Source: Shinisaurus crocodilurus (taxonomy: Eukaryota > Chordata > Lepidosauria > Squamata > Shinisauridae). Taken from it: DNA of 64,000 bases. Below, in pieces: positions 43,817 to 56,232 of the stretch. How positions within the stretch are numbered: position 1 is the stretch's first letter; each line of letters begins with the position of its first letter. A program made the translations under genes and the position numbers. Location of the stretch: the NCBI GenBank assembly GCA_021292165.1, contig JAHFWL010001305.1, positions 19,263 to 83,262 on the forward strand. The letters run 5' to 3'. The notes under the pieces are model-generated. The model saw only the letters and a program-made list of their open reading frames with translations. It was not told where the DNA came from and ran no database searches.

Positions 43817-45590
43817 GGACTTCCGGGTGGAGCTTAATGTCGGACTGAAGCTCCCTTGAAATCTCTTGAAATCGAGGGAGACCAAAGCGGCGAGAAATCC
43901 AGTCAAGAGGTTATCTTGGCTGCTTAATCTCCTCGGAACAAGAGGATGATCTAAGAGTGATTCCCAGTATAGCTCTTAATTGCCCTCTGTGAGTTTTTTT
44001 TTGCAGTTGCTTGCGCTTCTGCAGATTCTCTCGGGGAGGGGTAGAGTGTGGGAGAAGCCATCATTGCTCACCGCCGCGTTTGGAGTTCTTTTTTTTTAAG
44101 AACCTGAAGAACGACAACTCCATTTCTTAAAGATTTATTGACAATTGGTAATAAAGAGGAATTTTATCCACAATCAGGATTAAATACCCTCATCTGGAAT
44201 ACTAAAAAGAAAATGTGCTTTAAAACTTCATAATGGGAAGATCAACAAATGTGTTTTGAAACGAGAAAGAAAGAGGTACTGTAATTCCTTTTACTTTGAA
44301 TTCTGGAAGAGTTTAAAGTAGCTGTAAATTCTAACTGCGTCACAGACAAGATGGCTACTTATGATTTACTGCTGCAATTGGCCGGAGAGCTGATGGAACT
44401 GTTTCAAACTTTCCAAAATAAACTGTTGGGGGGACTGGTGAGGTCGGAAGTGCAGAGCAGGGAGGACGAGGCGAAGAATGATATACTGGGAGAGATAACA
44501 ACTGGACCTTTGAAGAGAGACAGCAGAAAAGGGAGGGATGCCAGTAAAACGGACAGTGAAGACACTTTAGAGATACCATCCAGGGAGAACTGGAAAGTTG
44601 ATCGCTGCTGGGCTACTTGGAGGAAGATAGCTAGGGAGGCTCACATGGGGGGGGGGAGTCTTTTCTGGAGCATGAGCCTGAAAAAGATGCACATCATGAA
44701 TACTGTGTTTGATCGGGGAAAATGATTTGCTGATTATTGGATGGGATAAATGGTTTGACCTGTGTTAAGATAAAAATGGTTTGCTGATTATTTGATGGAA
44801 TAAATGGTTGGACTTATATTATGATAATTGTTGAATATCGGGGGAAGTGGGAGGTTCTTATGAAAGAAGTAAGTTCAGCTTCCCAAATGGATTGGTGAGA
44901 GAAATTCAGATGGGATAAACCAAAATGGATTGATGATAGTGATCCAAAGAAAATATATATAGATCTGAACCAGTAGGGGCTAGTGAGAGGAACCCCTTTG
45001 AGAGAAAAGGAGAACTTCCAGTTTGAGGTGGTTGTTATTGGTAAAAATGTATTGAGTCTAGATGAAATATAGCATAGAGCATAACTAATGGAAAGGAACC
45101 AACTAAATATGGAATAGAATTGGAGATGAGAAGTAATGTGGAAATGTGAAACTATTTTAAAAATAAAATAAAAGCTAGGTTGTCTGTTTATAAATGGAGG
45201 GAAAGAAGATAGAGAGATTTTTATTAAACATAAATAGAAATATTGAATATTGTTTAACTAGAAGGATTATTATATGTGCTTAGGAGTAAATTGCTGTAAG
45301 GTTTCAAGGTTTTGTGAACTTGTGAGGTTGATGAATAAGAGGGGGGGAAATCTTTCGTTTGATTTTTTTGTTTGTTTAAGGGGAAAAAGGAAGGAATTCC
45401 TTTATAATCATTATATAGAATATCTGATGTTACTTATACTTGGTTGTGGAGAAATCAGAAGTACTTTTTAGTTTAATGTTGTTTTGTTTTTGTAGTGTAT
45501 GCTTCTTTGGTTTTTGTTTTGTCTTGTTCTTGGTATTTTGTTTTTATGGATTCTAAAATTTAAAATAAAAAAAAAATTACAAAAAAAAAT
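43817..45590 (+). mobile_element. Internally deleted L1-like element, 17-bp TSD
   Basis: AAAATTCGTCAAGCAGC is duplicated perfectly at 43800-43816 and 45591-45607. It starts with GGACTTCCGGGTGGAG, a GC-rich 5' UTR; a short frame from 44351 (MATYDLLLQLAGEL) follows; and it ends in a purine/T-rich 3' UTR and an A-rich tail. EN and RT are absent, so it looks like a non-autonomous, deletion-derived L1 (half-LINE type) mobilised in trans. Confidence 0.78.
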
Positions 45591-45789
45591 AAAATTCGTC
45601 AAGCAGCAGGGAGATTTGGACCATGCATTGCAAAATACAGATGGGCACTATGGCCAAAAAATGGATCACATAACTCAAAATATGATTCTACAAGATGAGA
45701 AAGTGATTCCAAATCATTTGAGACCCTCGATGGACATAGAGTCTCCACCCACCCTGACATGACAAAAAATATGCCAAGAAAAATTAGGC

Positions 45790-46690
45790 CAACAAAAACA
45801 AACATTGACGCTTCTGTCATGGAATATAGCCGGTTGGCAACACAAAGCTGAGGATTCAACTTTCCAAGAGTTTCTAAATAAGCATGACATCGTATTGCTA
45901 CAAGAGACCTGGGCCAAAGAGAGTCTGGTTATGAATGGTTTCTCTGCGTACTCCTTAGATGCAAAACCCAGCCTCCGGGGGGGGGGGGAGGCCCAAAAGG
46001 AGGCCTGGCTGTGTTGATCTCGACTAGTATTCGGGCAAATATTGTTAGACTTACTTCTTTATTAAACCTAGCATCTGCCCTGGTCATACATCTTAAGTCA
46101 ATCAGCCTATTGATAATCAACGTATACCTCCCCCCCTCCCCCTGCGCCTCAAACAACAAATTAAGAATAACTGGTTAAAACTAGAAGAATACATTTCTGA
46201 ACTAACATCTCTGTATCCTGAATCTTGCATCATCATGGCAGGAGATTTCAATGCCAGAATAGGGCAAATGGATTCCATACCGTATTCACATTTCCATCAA
46301 AATCCACCGGAACAAGAGGAGGCACATGCTATACCAACTAGGCAGTCAAAAGATAAGGGCTGCAATTGTGCTGGCCTTTATTTAATGCAATTGGTAAATA
46401 GATTTGATTTGGTAGTTTTAAATGGAAGTATCAAAGGCGATAGAGATGGTGAATTTACCTTTTTTTCGGGAATGGGAGCCTCTACAATTGATTACTTCAC
46501 CACCTCGTACAACTTGCTAAATGCTATACTCAGCTGTAGCGTGAGTAAACGCCTCAAGAGTGATAATCTATCTCTAGTCTTAACTTTAAAACTCGATACT
46601 CAGCATGTTCATACAGATTGTGTATGGATGCCAAACTTAGAGGCTGAGAAGAGATTTACACGAGTAAAAATAGACAAACACATTAAGTAA
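45790..46690 (+). pseudogene. LINE endonuclease domain
   Basis: Motifs in order: LSWNIAGW near 45812, LLQETWA near 45895, MAGDFNARIG near 46235, and KSDNLSLVL near 46558. The last should be SDH in active APE-like LINE endonucleases; here the histidine is asparagine. A frameshift around 46000-46200 separates the first two motifs from the others, next to a run of G. Confidence 0.75.
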
Positions 46691-47189
46691 AAATATAACG
46701 GAGATACTGTATTATGAAGACAACCTTCAGTATAGAGAAGCACTGATAACTGCGGACACTCCAACAACTGTCTTTTCTATGTTCCAAGGCATAATTTTGC
46801 TCCTCCAAAACCATTTGAAATCTAATGTTCCACCAAAATCATATATTAAAAAATCTAAGTACTGGTTTGACCACGAATGTATCACAATGAAAAAACTCCT
46901 AGTGGGAAAATATCAGTTGTACAGAGAGCAAAACCTGTCAACACTGCCTCCTGAATGGTTCATACGGAAGAGATCTTATAAAGCATTAATTAAAATAAAA
47001 AAGAGGCAGGCTATGAGACTTACATGGCAAACCTTAAGAAAAGCAGCAAGAGAGAAAGATGCCACAACTTTTTGGCAAGTGGTTTCAAGCAATTGGCCAA
47101 AAACAACAGTAAACATGGACTATTTTATCTCTCCAAACTCCTGGGAAGCATATTTCAGTGCCATTTTTGCATCGGGAGAAAATCACCAA

Positions 47190-48975
47190 GAATAACCTAA
47201 AATCAACATAATCTACCAAATTGGCCCCAGGTTACTTCTCAAGAAATCCGTCACCTTATTCTTAAATTAAAATCAGGTAAAGCACCTGGGTGCGACAATA
47301 TACCTCCCGAACTAATAAAAGCAAATATAGATTGGTGGGCTCCTATATTAGCAACTTTATTTACATGTATTGATCAGACGACATACATCCCTCAAGATTT
47401 GGGCCTATCCATTATCATTCCAATTTATAAAAAGGAGAAAGATATGATCCAGCAAACTACAGACCAATTAGTTTACTGAGTGTAATCAGCAAATTATATG
47501 CCTCTCATCTGCATGCAAAATTATCAGACTGGATAGAACAAGAAAACATCCTTGACGATGAACAAGCAAGATTCAGAGTGGAGCGATCTACAGTTGACCA
47601 AGGATTAGTCCTTCAACATATTGCTGAAAAGTATGCATTAACAACTAAAGAGGGCCTGCATGTTGCATTCATTGACTTTAAATCTGCTTTTGACTCAATT
47701 CCCAGAAAGAAGTTATGGGATAAGCTTGAGTCTACTAACATCGATAGGAGATTACTTGTATTGATGCGTAGTCTCTATGAAAATACTTACTTGAAGGTCA
47801 GATGCAATCGTGCGGGCCATCTAACAGGATTAATACCCACTCATAATGGAGTAAGGCAGGGATGTATCTTGGCCCCCATTCTGTTTAACTTCTATATTAA
47901 TTATTTGGCTCAGACTCTGAAAAAGGTAAATTCACACACTCCCAAATTGGCAAATAGACCAATGCAAATTCTTCTATATGCTGATGATGCAGTGCTTCTA
48001 TCATTGTCTAGCATAGGCTTGAGGCAACTTTTAAGCGTCTTAGCTTCCTACTGTAAAGATGAATTGTTGACAATAAATTACACAAAAACTAAGGTCCTAA
48101 TCTTTAATAGAAAAAGGACCAAGTATCGCTGGCAAATTAATGGACACCAAATCGAGCAGGTTACTTCCTATAAATATCTTGGTGTAACCTTTCAATCATC
48201 AGGCTTGTGGAAGACCCAAATTAAGTATGCAACTGCAAATGCTTCTAGGAGCACTAGAGCACTTCTCTCCTTTTTCTATACTAAAGGTGGCCAATACATT
48301 CCTGCAGCCATGCAAGTTTTTACTGCTAAAGTAATCTCGCAGATGTTGTATGGCTGTCAAATATGTGTAACTGGGGACTATGCCCCTTTTGAGGTTGTAC
48401 AAACAAAGTTTCTGAGAGCAATACTAGGAGTTCCCACCTGTGTGCCTAATACAATCTTACGGTTAGAGGCAGGACAACTTACTATGGAGGCACGAATGCT
48501 GATATATAAGATGAATCTATGGCTAAAGATGATGTTCTGTCCTGTAGCTCTTGCCCCGCTGACCTTGACAGATACATTCCAATCTAAATGGAAAAGGTCA
48601 TTGACTGCAAAACTACAGTATTTAAGCTTTTCAGCTGATGCCTTACAAATGCTGGGGTATACTAAAGCTAAAGCAACCATTATACAGCGGATTAGAGATA
48701 CTGAATTCCAAAACCACTTGAGGTTGATTGATCACTATCCCAATTATCAGGATTACATAGGCGCATTTACAATGTCAAATTATATGTCAAATCTGTTAAT
48801 TCCTAAATATAGGAGAGCCTTTATGCTAGTTAGATTAAATGTTTTACCTTCTGCCCTCTTGGAAGGCAGATATAATAAGGTTCCCGTTCAAGAGCAGCTA
48901 TGCCCATGCAATTTGGGAAGAGTGGAAACGGAAGCTCACGTATTATTTCACTGTTCTTTTTATTGTGACCTCTGA
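47190..48975 (+). pseudogene. LINE reverse transcriptase
   Basis: The upstream part (47190-47577) is in broken frames with PGCDNIPPELIK-like and PISLLSV-like words. From 47578 a 465-codon frame runs to 48975 with FIDFKSAFDSIP near residue 36, RQGCILAPILFN near 95 and YADDA near 131. It ends with a CCHC-like group (CPCNLG ... HVLFHC). The catalytic YADD is intact, but upstream breaks make the whole ORF2 non-functional. Confidence 0.82.
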
Positions 48976-49699
48976 AGAGACTTTATTACCCCTATTCTTT
49001 CCAAAAACCAGGAAGATCTGAGGTATTCTATCTAAAATATTTATTATCAGATTGGAATCCCCAAGTCACTTATAACATAGCACGCTTTTGTGCATCTGCT
49101 ATCCGTTGTAGGAAGATGATGGTAAATCAAGGATAGCATGCTTCTGAAAGAGACTATATTATTGATATATTTATTACATTCTGTATTTTTGATATGCGAC
49201 TTGTATTCCTGCTTAAATTGGATTGTTTTTATAAATATTTTATAAATATTGTAATTGTGTTTGTTTTCAATTCTAATAGATATTTTAACCTCTTGTTCTG
49301 CAAATTGTAATTGTGTTCCATTGTGTTTGACTGTTTTAATTTTAGTATCTATTTAATTGTGTTTTAATTGTTTTTTACTATTACTATTTTAATAGCTATT
49401 TTAATCTGTTGTTTTACTTGTTTTCCTGCTGGTCTATGACCGTAATAAACTGACTTTAAAGTCTACCTCGCTGCTTTTTTGGCCTATCACCACCCAATTC
49501 TCAGGGGATCCTTATTTGTTCAGCCTCTAGTACGCCAATTCATGAAGGGGGCTAGGAATCTCCTTCCCCCGTCCTGCTTGATAGTTCCGTCGTGGATCCT
49601 GTTGGTAGTCCTTAAGGCACTAACAGCTGAGCCATTCGAACCTCTGGCCTCAGTCGACCTTGGCATACTTACCTGGAAGGTAATCTGATCAGCATATAT

Positions 49700-50068
49700 A
49701 AAAGTAAAATGGAAAATCTCATCTATATGCACAATAATGGTTTTTCAAGCCCACATCAAAGTAAATCAAAATAACTATGCTAGTAAGATTCCCATTTTGA
49801 AATCGAGTTAGTACATGTTTCCAGGGATGTTAAAACGTTATTTAAAACAAAAGGAGGTTTTTGTCATTATTCAACGTCAAACTTCGGTAAATTTAAAAAA
49901 ATAAAATGAACATGTTTTCCCCAAGCATACTGGTGAGTACCTTTTTTAAAGTACATATTTTAAACCTCATTCTTCTGAAAACAATAGGCCCTGCAACTTA
50001 TTTTTTAATAAGCAGAACAAGTTCACCAAATCTTAAGCAATTTGCTTTCAGTTGGAAATATTCTTCTT
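49700..50068. other. Unassigned AT-rich sequence
   Basis: Lies between the end of the recombinase similarity and the L1 tail. No coding or repeat signature was recognised. Confidence 0.4.
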
Positions 50069-50220
50069 TTTTTTAAAATATTTTATTAATTTTTTTCAAA
50101 TCTTACAACTACTAATGAATACAACAAATAAAAATACAACATAAACATTGTGCACCCCCCACCTCTTGGGACCAAGTTATATTTCTTCCCCCAAAAATTT
50201 ATATATATATATATAAAATA

Positions 50221-52400
50221 TTATTCTATATTCCAAAAATATAACAAATCTTGACAAGGTTTGTTCCCCTTCCCCTTCACCAACACATAATCCAAAAATT
50301 TACCCCAAATGTTCACAAAAGTGTCTTTCTCCAATTGTCCTTTTTGACACTTGATATTACAAGTTAATTTATCATTTAGCGCAATATCCCATACCTCTTT
50401 ATACCATTCAGTAATTGAAAAGACTTGTTGAACCTTCCAATTCCTAGCTATCATTAATTTAGCTGCTGTTAACAAAGTCACAATCAATTCTTTTGTATTT
50501 TTTAAACAAACTAACTTTTCTGTAATTGTTAACAATGCTAATTTTGGGCAGACTTCTAATTCCATTCCAATTATTTCTGATATTTCTGCAAATACTTTCT
50601 GCCAAAATTCCAGAACATTTTTACAGCTCCACCACATGTGGGCATATGTACCTTTTACATTACATCCTCTCCAACACAATGCGGAGCAATTGTTATCTAT
50701 CCGATTTAATCTTACTGGAGTTAAATACCATCTCCATACCACTTTATAAAAGTTCTCTTTTATCCTAGTTGACATAACTCTTACAATATCCCAAATATTT
50801 TTCCAACTTTGTTTCGATATTTCCTCATCAAATTCATTATCCCATAACACTTTAAGAGAATCTTTATACTCTTCTTCTTTTTGTAACATCGTATATAAAA
50901 CTTTTGTTGTGCCTCTTGTTGAAACATTACCTTCTATAGCTTCCCTAGTCAAAACTGTCTTTTCAAAATTGGTTAGTTCTCTTTCACTGTCCATTCTTGT
51001 CCTCCACTTCTTTAACCACAGTTCTAATTGCATTGAATTTAACCGTGAAATTCTCCCTCTTCCTACTATTTCTATTATATGTTCTCTAGTCTTCAATTTT
51101 TCCACCCAATCCATTAATTTAATCACCGTTTTTCTCCTTAGTATAGCTTCTATTATGTCTTACATTTTCTGGAAAGTTCTCCATGACCACTACCGGAGTT
51201 AATGGGGATACCTCTGGTGTAAAAATTTTCCTCGTACTATTCCAACTCTCTAACATACTCCTCAAAAAGGGATTTTCTAGTCCTTTTATAATATTTATAT
51301 TTTTCTTAAATAATATATTCACCATCATGTTTCCTAATTCTCGTGATTCTAATTCCAACCACATTTTGTCTTTCCCTGCTATAATATCCAAAATATGTGT
51401 TACTTGGTTGGCTAAATAATACCACTTTATATTAGGAAGACCTAAACCACCTATTTTTTTGCGCTTTATACCAACTGTATTTATTAATCCTTGATCTTTT
51501 CCTTCCATTACAATATTCATTAATAATTAATTGCCAATCTTTAATTTCTTTTTCTGTAATCTTTACTAGTAACATCCTAAACAAAAAATTTATTTTAGGC
51601 AATATCTTCATTTTTACCAACGCTATTCTACCAAACCGTGAAAGTCCAATTTTTTTATACTCCTCTATTTTATTTTTTAACCTCTGTCTTTAACTTTCTA
51701 AAATTTTGTTCTCCTACTTTATCAATATCTTGTGTAATTTCTATTCCTAAATATTTAATTACATTTGTAATTTTAATGTTATATTTTTTCTTTAACATTT
51801 CACTCTCCTCTTTTTTACTATAATTAAACAATAAAATCTTAGATTTACCCCAATTCATCTGAAGCCCAGTTATTCCTCCAAATTCTTTCAAGTGGTTCTT
51901 CAACCTATCCATTGTTTCAATAGGATTTTTAATTGTTAATAAAGTATCATCTGCAAATAGATTTATTTTAGTTTGATCTCCTACCCCCATCCCTATTAAA
52001 TATTTCTATCTTCTCTTACTACATTTGCTAATATTTCCATCACTAATGCAAACAAAATAGGGGAAAGGGGACATCCTTGTCTAGTTCCTCGGTCTAAGGA
52101 ACTTTGTTCTGTAATACCATCATTTACCACTACATTTGTAATATTATGAGCATATAGTTGATTAATTACTCCTTTAAATCTTGTTCCAAACCTCGTATTT
52201 TTATTATCATTTTTAACGTAGGCCATTCCACACAATCAATGGCCTTGAAAATATCTAATGCTAATACTCCCGCTTTAACATTATTTTTCTTTATACTATA
52301 TATTATATTTAATACTCTTCTAGTTAAATCGGCCATTTGCTGACCTGCAATAAATCCGCATTGGTCCACCCCTACATATTTACTCATAAACCTATTCATT
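50221..52400 (-). pseudogene. L1 ORF2 reverse transcriptase and C-terminal domain, broken
   Basis: From the minus strand: RQGCPLSPILFALVM near 52060, LFADDTLLTI near 51950, and NWGKSKILLF near 51845. The last segment, 51126-50221, is open for 301 codons and has the L1 C-terminal CCHC-like group (CWRGCN, TYAHMWWSC). Several stops and frameshifts interrupt it. Confidence 0.8.
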
Positions 52401-53404
52401 CGTCTCGCTAGTATTGCAGTGAATAATTTTGCGTCTTGATTTATTAACGAATGGGTCTATACGAGTCTGGTTCTGTTAAATCCTTTCCTGGTTTTGGAAT
52501 TACTATAATCATAGATTGTTTCCATGAGGGGGGAATTTCTCCCCCTTCCATTATATTATTATATAATACCTTCAACCTTGAATTAACATATGTTTAAAAA
52601 CCTTGTAATATTCCACCCCTAATCCATCTATTCCTGGGGTCTTGCCCTCTTTTAATTTATTTATAGCAAAATCTATCTCCAAATCTGAGAATGGTTGCTC
52701 CATCGTCTCTCTATCTTCTTCTTGTATTCTCATTTTCATATGTTTTTCTATATATTCTTTAATCCTATCTTCATCACCTATTCCTGCTTTATATAATTCT
52801 GAATAAAATTCATGAATTTTTTTAATTTTTCCTTCATGAAATTAATGTCCTCTCCCTTTTTATCCTTTATTATTCCAACTATATTCCCCCCCCCCGTTTT
52901 TTGTGTGTGGATCTAGCTAACATTTTAGAATTCTTGTTACTATTTTCAAAGTAAGATCTTTTCATATAAATCAAGTTCTCTATGTCCTTTCAATATCTTT
53001 ATTTTCTAACTCTTTCCTCTTAGCTTGTAGTTCTGCATAAATCTGCTTTCCCCTTTCCTTTAGAAATTTAGCTTCTAACTCCCTTATCTCCTCTTCAAGC
53101 TTTTTATTAAATGCCTCCTGTTGTTTCCTTAATATGCATCCTTCTCTTATACTAATACCCCTCATAACAGCTTTCATTGTGTCCCAAACTACTGCATCGC
53201 TACAAACTCCTGTATCATTAATCTCCCAAATCTCTCTTAATTCCTTCTCTATCTTGTCTCTTATATGTTTGTACTTGAAAATATTACCATTCAACTTCCA
53301 TCTTTTAGCTTCTTTATAATCCTTATTTATCTTAACATCCATATTATGTATTGCATGATCCGACACTTTTATAATACCAATTTCCATGTTCATTACTCTT
53401 GAAG

Positions 53405-54043
53405 TCAGATTTTTAGAAACAAATATATAGTCAATCCTAGAAAAAAAAATTGTGACAGGTGAATAATATGTATAACTTCTTCATCTCCTTTTACACCCCT
53501 CCATACATCTACCATTCCCTCTTTGTTAATTACTGTATTTAATACAGTTATATTATTTTTCCTCTCTTCTACCGTGGGATTAGACCTATCTATCTTTTTG
53601 TCCATCACCATGTTGAAATCACCAGGTATAATAACTAACTCATTTTGTTTTGTACCCATTTCCTTTAATACTTCTTGGTAAAATTCTGCTTGATTTACAT
53701 TTGGGGCATATACATTAACTAATATATATTCTTCCCTTCCTAATGCCCCATATACCATTATATATCTCCCCCTAGTATCCTTTTTGACTTTACTCACAAT
53801 AAAACCACATTTTTTAGAAATAATAATTGCCACACCTCTTGACTTGGTGGAACCATATGCTTTCTCATATATCATAGACCATCTTAGTTTAAGTTCGTTT
53901 ACTCCCTCTTTTGATTGATGTGTTTCTTGTAGAAATATTATGTCCGCCTTATCTTTATTTAGAAGTGCTTCAATCTGTCTTCTTTTCAGAATAGATCCCA
54001 GACCTTTGACATTCAATGTTGAAACTCTTAACTTAGGGTCCAT
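53405..54043 (-). pseudogene. L1 ORF2 endonuclease domain
   Basis: The frame starts MDPKLRVSTLNVKGLGS, with IIFLQETHQ and VIIPGDFNMVMDKKIDRS in order, as in the L1 endonuclease that nicks target DNA. It breaks before the SDH motif, which is expected in the next segment (53393-52980, with KVSDHAIHNMDVKI near the start). Confidence 0.82.
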
Positions 54044-54374
54044 CTTATTATATTGTTGCTCAAAAAACTTTGGTCCCTGTGCTTAAACCTAAATATCACC
54101 ACAACCCCCCACCCCCCACCCACACATTTAATTCCATTCCCCCCTCTCTTATCCCAGGGATAATCTCCCCACACACAGCTTCTGGAGCCTTTGAAGGGGG
54201 TGGGGAGGTTGAGACTACCGCCTACGAACTCCAACCATTTACTTCATTCCGGTCTCTGTTTTTAAAAAACAAAACAAAACAACATAAAACCACTGACTCT
54301 TTTCTTCAGCTGAACAGGAAACAACATAAAATAAAATAGAATTTAAAAAGGAAGAAAAAAAATAAAAATTAATG

Positions 54375-54410
54375 ATTAAAGAGAGAGAGAGAGAAAGAGA
54401 AAGAATTATT
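54375..54410 (+). repeat. (GA)n-rich simple repeat
   Basis: GAGAGAGAGAGAGAAAGAG at 54382-54402. Confidence 0.85.
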
Positions 54411-55149
54411 CTTTGATTGCTTTCATACCAGAATGACCACCCAGAGGAAGTATCATTATTCTACACAAAATGTCAGAAATATGCTATTGTGAAGAATACC
54501 TAATTTAGAACTACACAATTATGACAGGGTAGTTTGTACTTGTGCACAATGTTTTATTCAAAACCTAAGTGATAATGCATATTTTCTTAAGATACGTACA
54601 GTGAGATAGCAATTCATATGAACTATGACGCATACACACAGAGCACCCCAAAAGATATAACTCGCTTTCTGTTAAGAACCCCATTTTGAAAATTGGTACA
54701 TGTATTAAGCACTGTCAGATGAAATAGTAAAACAAAAATCATGGGGATTTTTTTTTTAGTTTTTGCAGAATTCAAGGTCAAATATTACTATTTGACCTTG
54801 AATATATATTTATTCCAAAAAACCACTTATGTTACATATCAAATGAAAGACCATTTCAAAGGCTTTCCAACAACACCAAAATTAACTTTCTAACTTCTGT
54901 AGAACTGAAATTAATGTGATTTTAATGTTGTCCAACACACAAACATTAACATTTTTCTTCATAATTTTGATTGCCATATCGCCAAAAGTTTTTGTCCCAG
55001 AACTCTTAATTTTTGGAGCAGCATATTTTCTCAGCAGACCCAACAAGTTCACTTAAGTTTTTTCAAAATCGGTGACGGTCAGATAAATTCATTGGTTGAT
55101 TTTACATGGAATACATGGATTTTACAAGAAAAAATATAACATTAAAATT
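54411..55149. other. Unassigned intergenic sequence
   Basis: AT-rich, with no recognised gene or repeat; AGGTCAAATATTAC at 54774 and TTTGACCTTGAATAT at 54791 form a small inverted pair. Confidence 0.4.
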
Positions 55150-55738
55150 ACAGAGGCTGCAAACAGTCAGTCTAGATTCTGCCCTCCTTGTTTATTTTGG
55201 GTTAGTCAGTTACAAATTAGGTGGGGAGATAAGGGAAGTGAAATTGACAGAATGGAATACCTTTATTACACACAGTCAGAGCTATAAAACAACAAAGCTA
55301 AATCTCACGCTAGTGTACCCAGGCACTTACACATTAGTTTGGGGGTTGTTCTTCCCGGGACTTGCCTCAGCCACAGTCCCTTGCTCTATGCTTCCTCGTG
55401 TCCAGAACAATAACAAAACTCAGAAGCCACGGCTGACTGTATCGATTTTCTCCTGCCCCTGCCCTTGATAGCCTCACTGTCACTTGGCCAATCAGGTTAA
55501 TTTCGTCTGGGCTAGGCAGGGGAGGGGGGTCCTAGGTGTCAGAAGGGTGAATTCCTGACCATACCTAGAGTGCTTGGGGGAAATTTGCATGCAAATACGT
55601 CATAGACTCTGAGGCAACCCAGAGCCATCAAGAGAAACTATGTACATTCACAGGAGATTCTCAGCCTCTGGCTGGGATTACACTGATTTACATGTATTTG
55701 GCAAGGCAGGACAGGGGGACGTAAGCTTTTCTTCACCA
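55150..55738 (-). mobile_element. LTR of the solo-LTR family (copy D), truncated
   Basis: The minus-strand start TGGTGAAGAAAAGC is at 55738 and shares GGCTGAGAATCTCCTGTGAA, AGAAGCCACGGCTG (or inverse) and AACTGACTA with copy C at 8850-9731. The 3' part after AATAAA is short and diverged, and no 5-bp duplication was found, so the 3' end is truncated or rearranged. Confidence 0.7.
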
Positions 55739-56232
55739 TAATTTATTTGTTTATATTTTATAATCTGTTCTCTCCCAAGATCGTGTTTAAATATTTGCAA
55801 AATTTGGACACGTCCAGACCGACATTTAGAGCTCTGTAAAGAGATTTTGCCAGAGCCTTTGTGTGGGGGAAAGCAAGATGGATTGGGCAGCATAGGGTCA
55901 TTGTGGTCAGAGCTGAGGGGAAGAGAATAATTTTTTTCCAGGAGCAACAATTGTGTGGAGTGTCTTGGTGAGATGTTACTGTGGTTAGATTATGATCAGA
56001 GGTTGTACTAACCCTATGACTGGAAGCAATAATTATTCTGCCACAAAGCAGCTAGGAACTGCTGCACATTTGCTCCTTCCATTCAGTTACTGGAGTCATT
56101 CTGCAGAGAAAGGGCAGAATACCTGATGTCCTACAAAAGTCAGGCCTGTGCAGTTCCTGCTGTCAGGCTCTCTCATTATGAGGGAAGCTCTTCCACTTTT
56201 GACTGCAATTTGCAATCTAGCCAATTTAGGTC

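Larger units (their letters stand above)
43027..49457 (+). mobile_element. Full-length-like LINE with ORF1, EN and RT, 14-bp TSD
   Basis: AAAGTCTACCTCGC is duplicated perfectly at 43013-43026 and 49458-49471. The element has a 5' region, an ORF1 remnant from 43398, an apurinic-type endonuclease domain (45800-46690), an RT (47190-48975) and a 3' UTR ending GACCGTAATAAACTGACTTT. It is interrupted at 43817-45590 by an L1-derived insert. The clade is uncertain: RT motifs fit an I/Vingi- or CR1/L2-related LINE rather than L1 or RTE. Confidence 0.85.
36735..49690 (+). mobile_element. DIRS-like tyrosine-recombinase retrotransposon, dead, split by two insertions
   Basis: Pieces at about 36735-38258, 40732-43026 and 49458-49690 join into one element on the plus strand: 5' region, gag-like ORF with zinc motif, reverse transcriptase start, RNase H, and tyrosine recombinase. 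Both joins are defined by target duplications (8 bp around the hAT, 14 bp around the LINE). The reading frames carry stops and frameshifts, and the central RT is largely deleted. The inverted terminal repeats are not resolved. The 3' part of the recombinase is missing after about 49690. Confidence 0.82.
42803..49690 (+). pseudogene. DIRS tyrosine recombinase, N-terminal part, split by a LINE
   Basis: Before the LINE: STRHSYARSGQASPLFTCSK and RGLKLSSMKVYLAV, with breaks. After it, from 49472: AYHHPILRGSLFVQP and PSWILLVVLKALT, then ASVDLGILTWKV. This order is that of the core-binding domain and start of the catalytic domain of the DIRS integrase-like recombinase. The catalytic Arg-His-Arg-Tyr residues beyond are not present. 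Confidence 0.68.
50069..54400 (-). mobile_element. L1 LINE, minus strand, ORF2 decayed
   Basis: The 3' end (low coordinate) shows an A-rich tail at 50069-50110 (inverse). ORF2 runs from 54043 to 50221 in several frames. The 5' boundary lies in a purine-rich stretch near 54390. A possible degraded target duplication, AAATATTCTT against AATTATTCTT, flanks it. No ORF1 is visible, so the copy is 5'-truncated. Confidence 0.75.
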
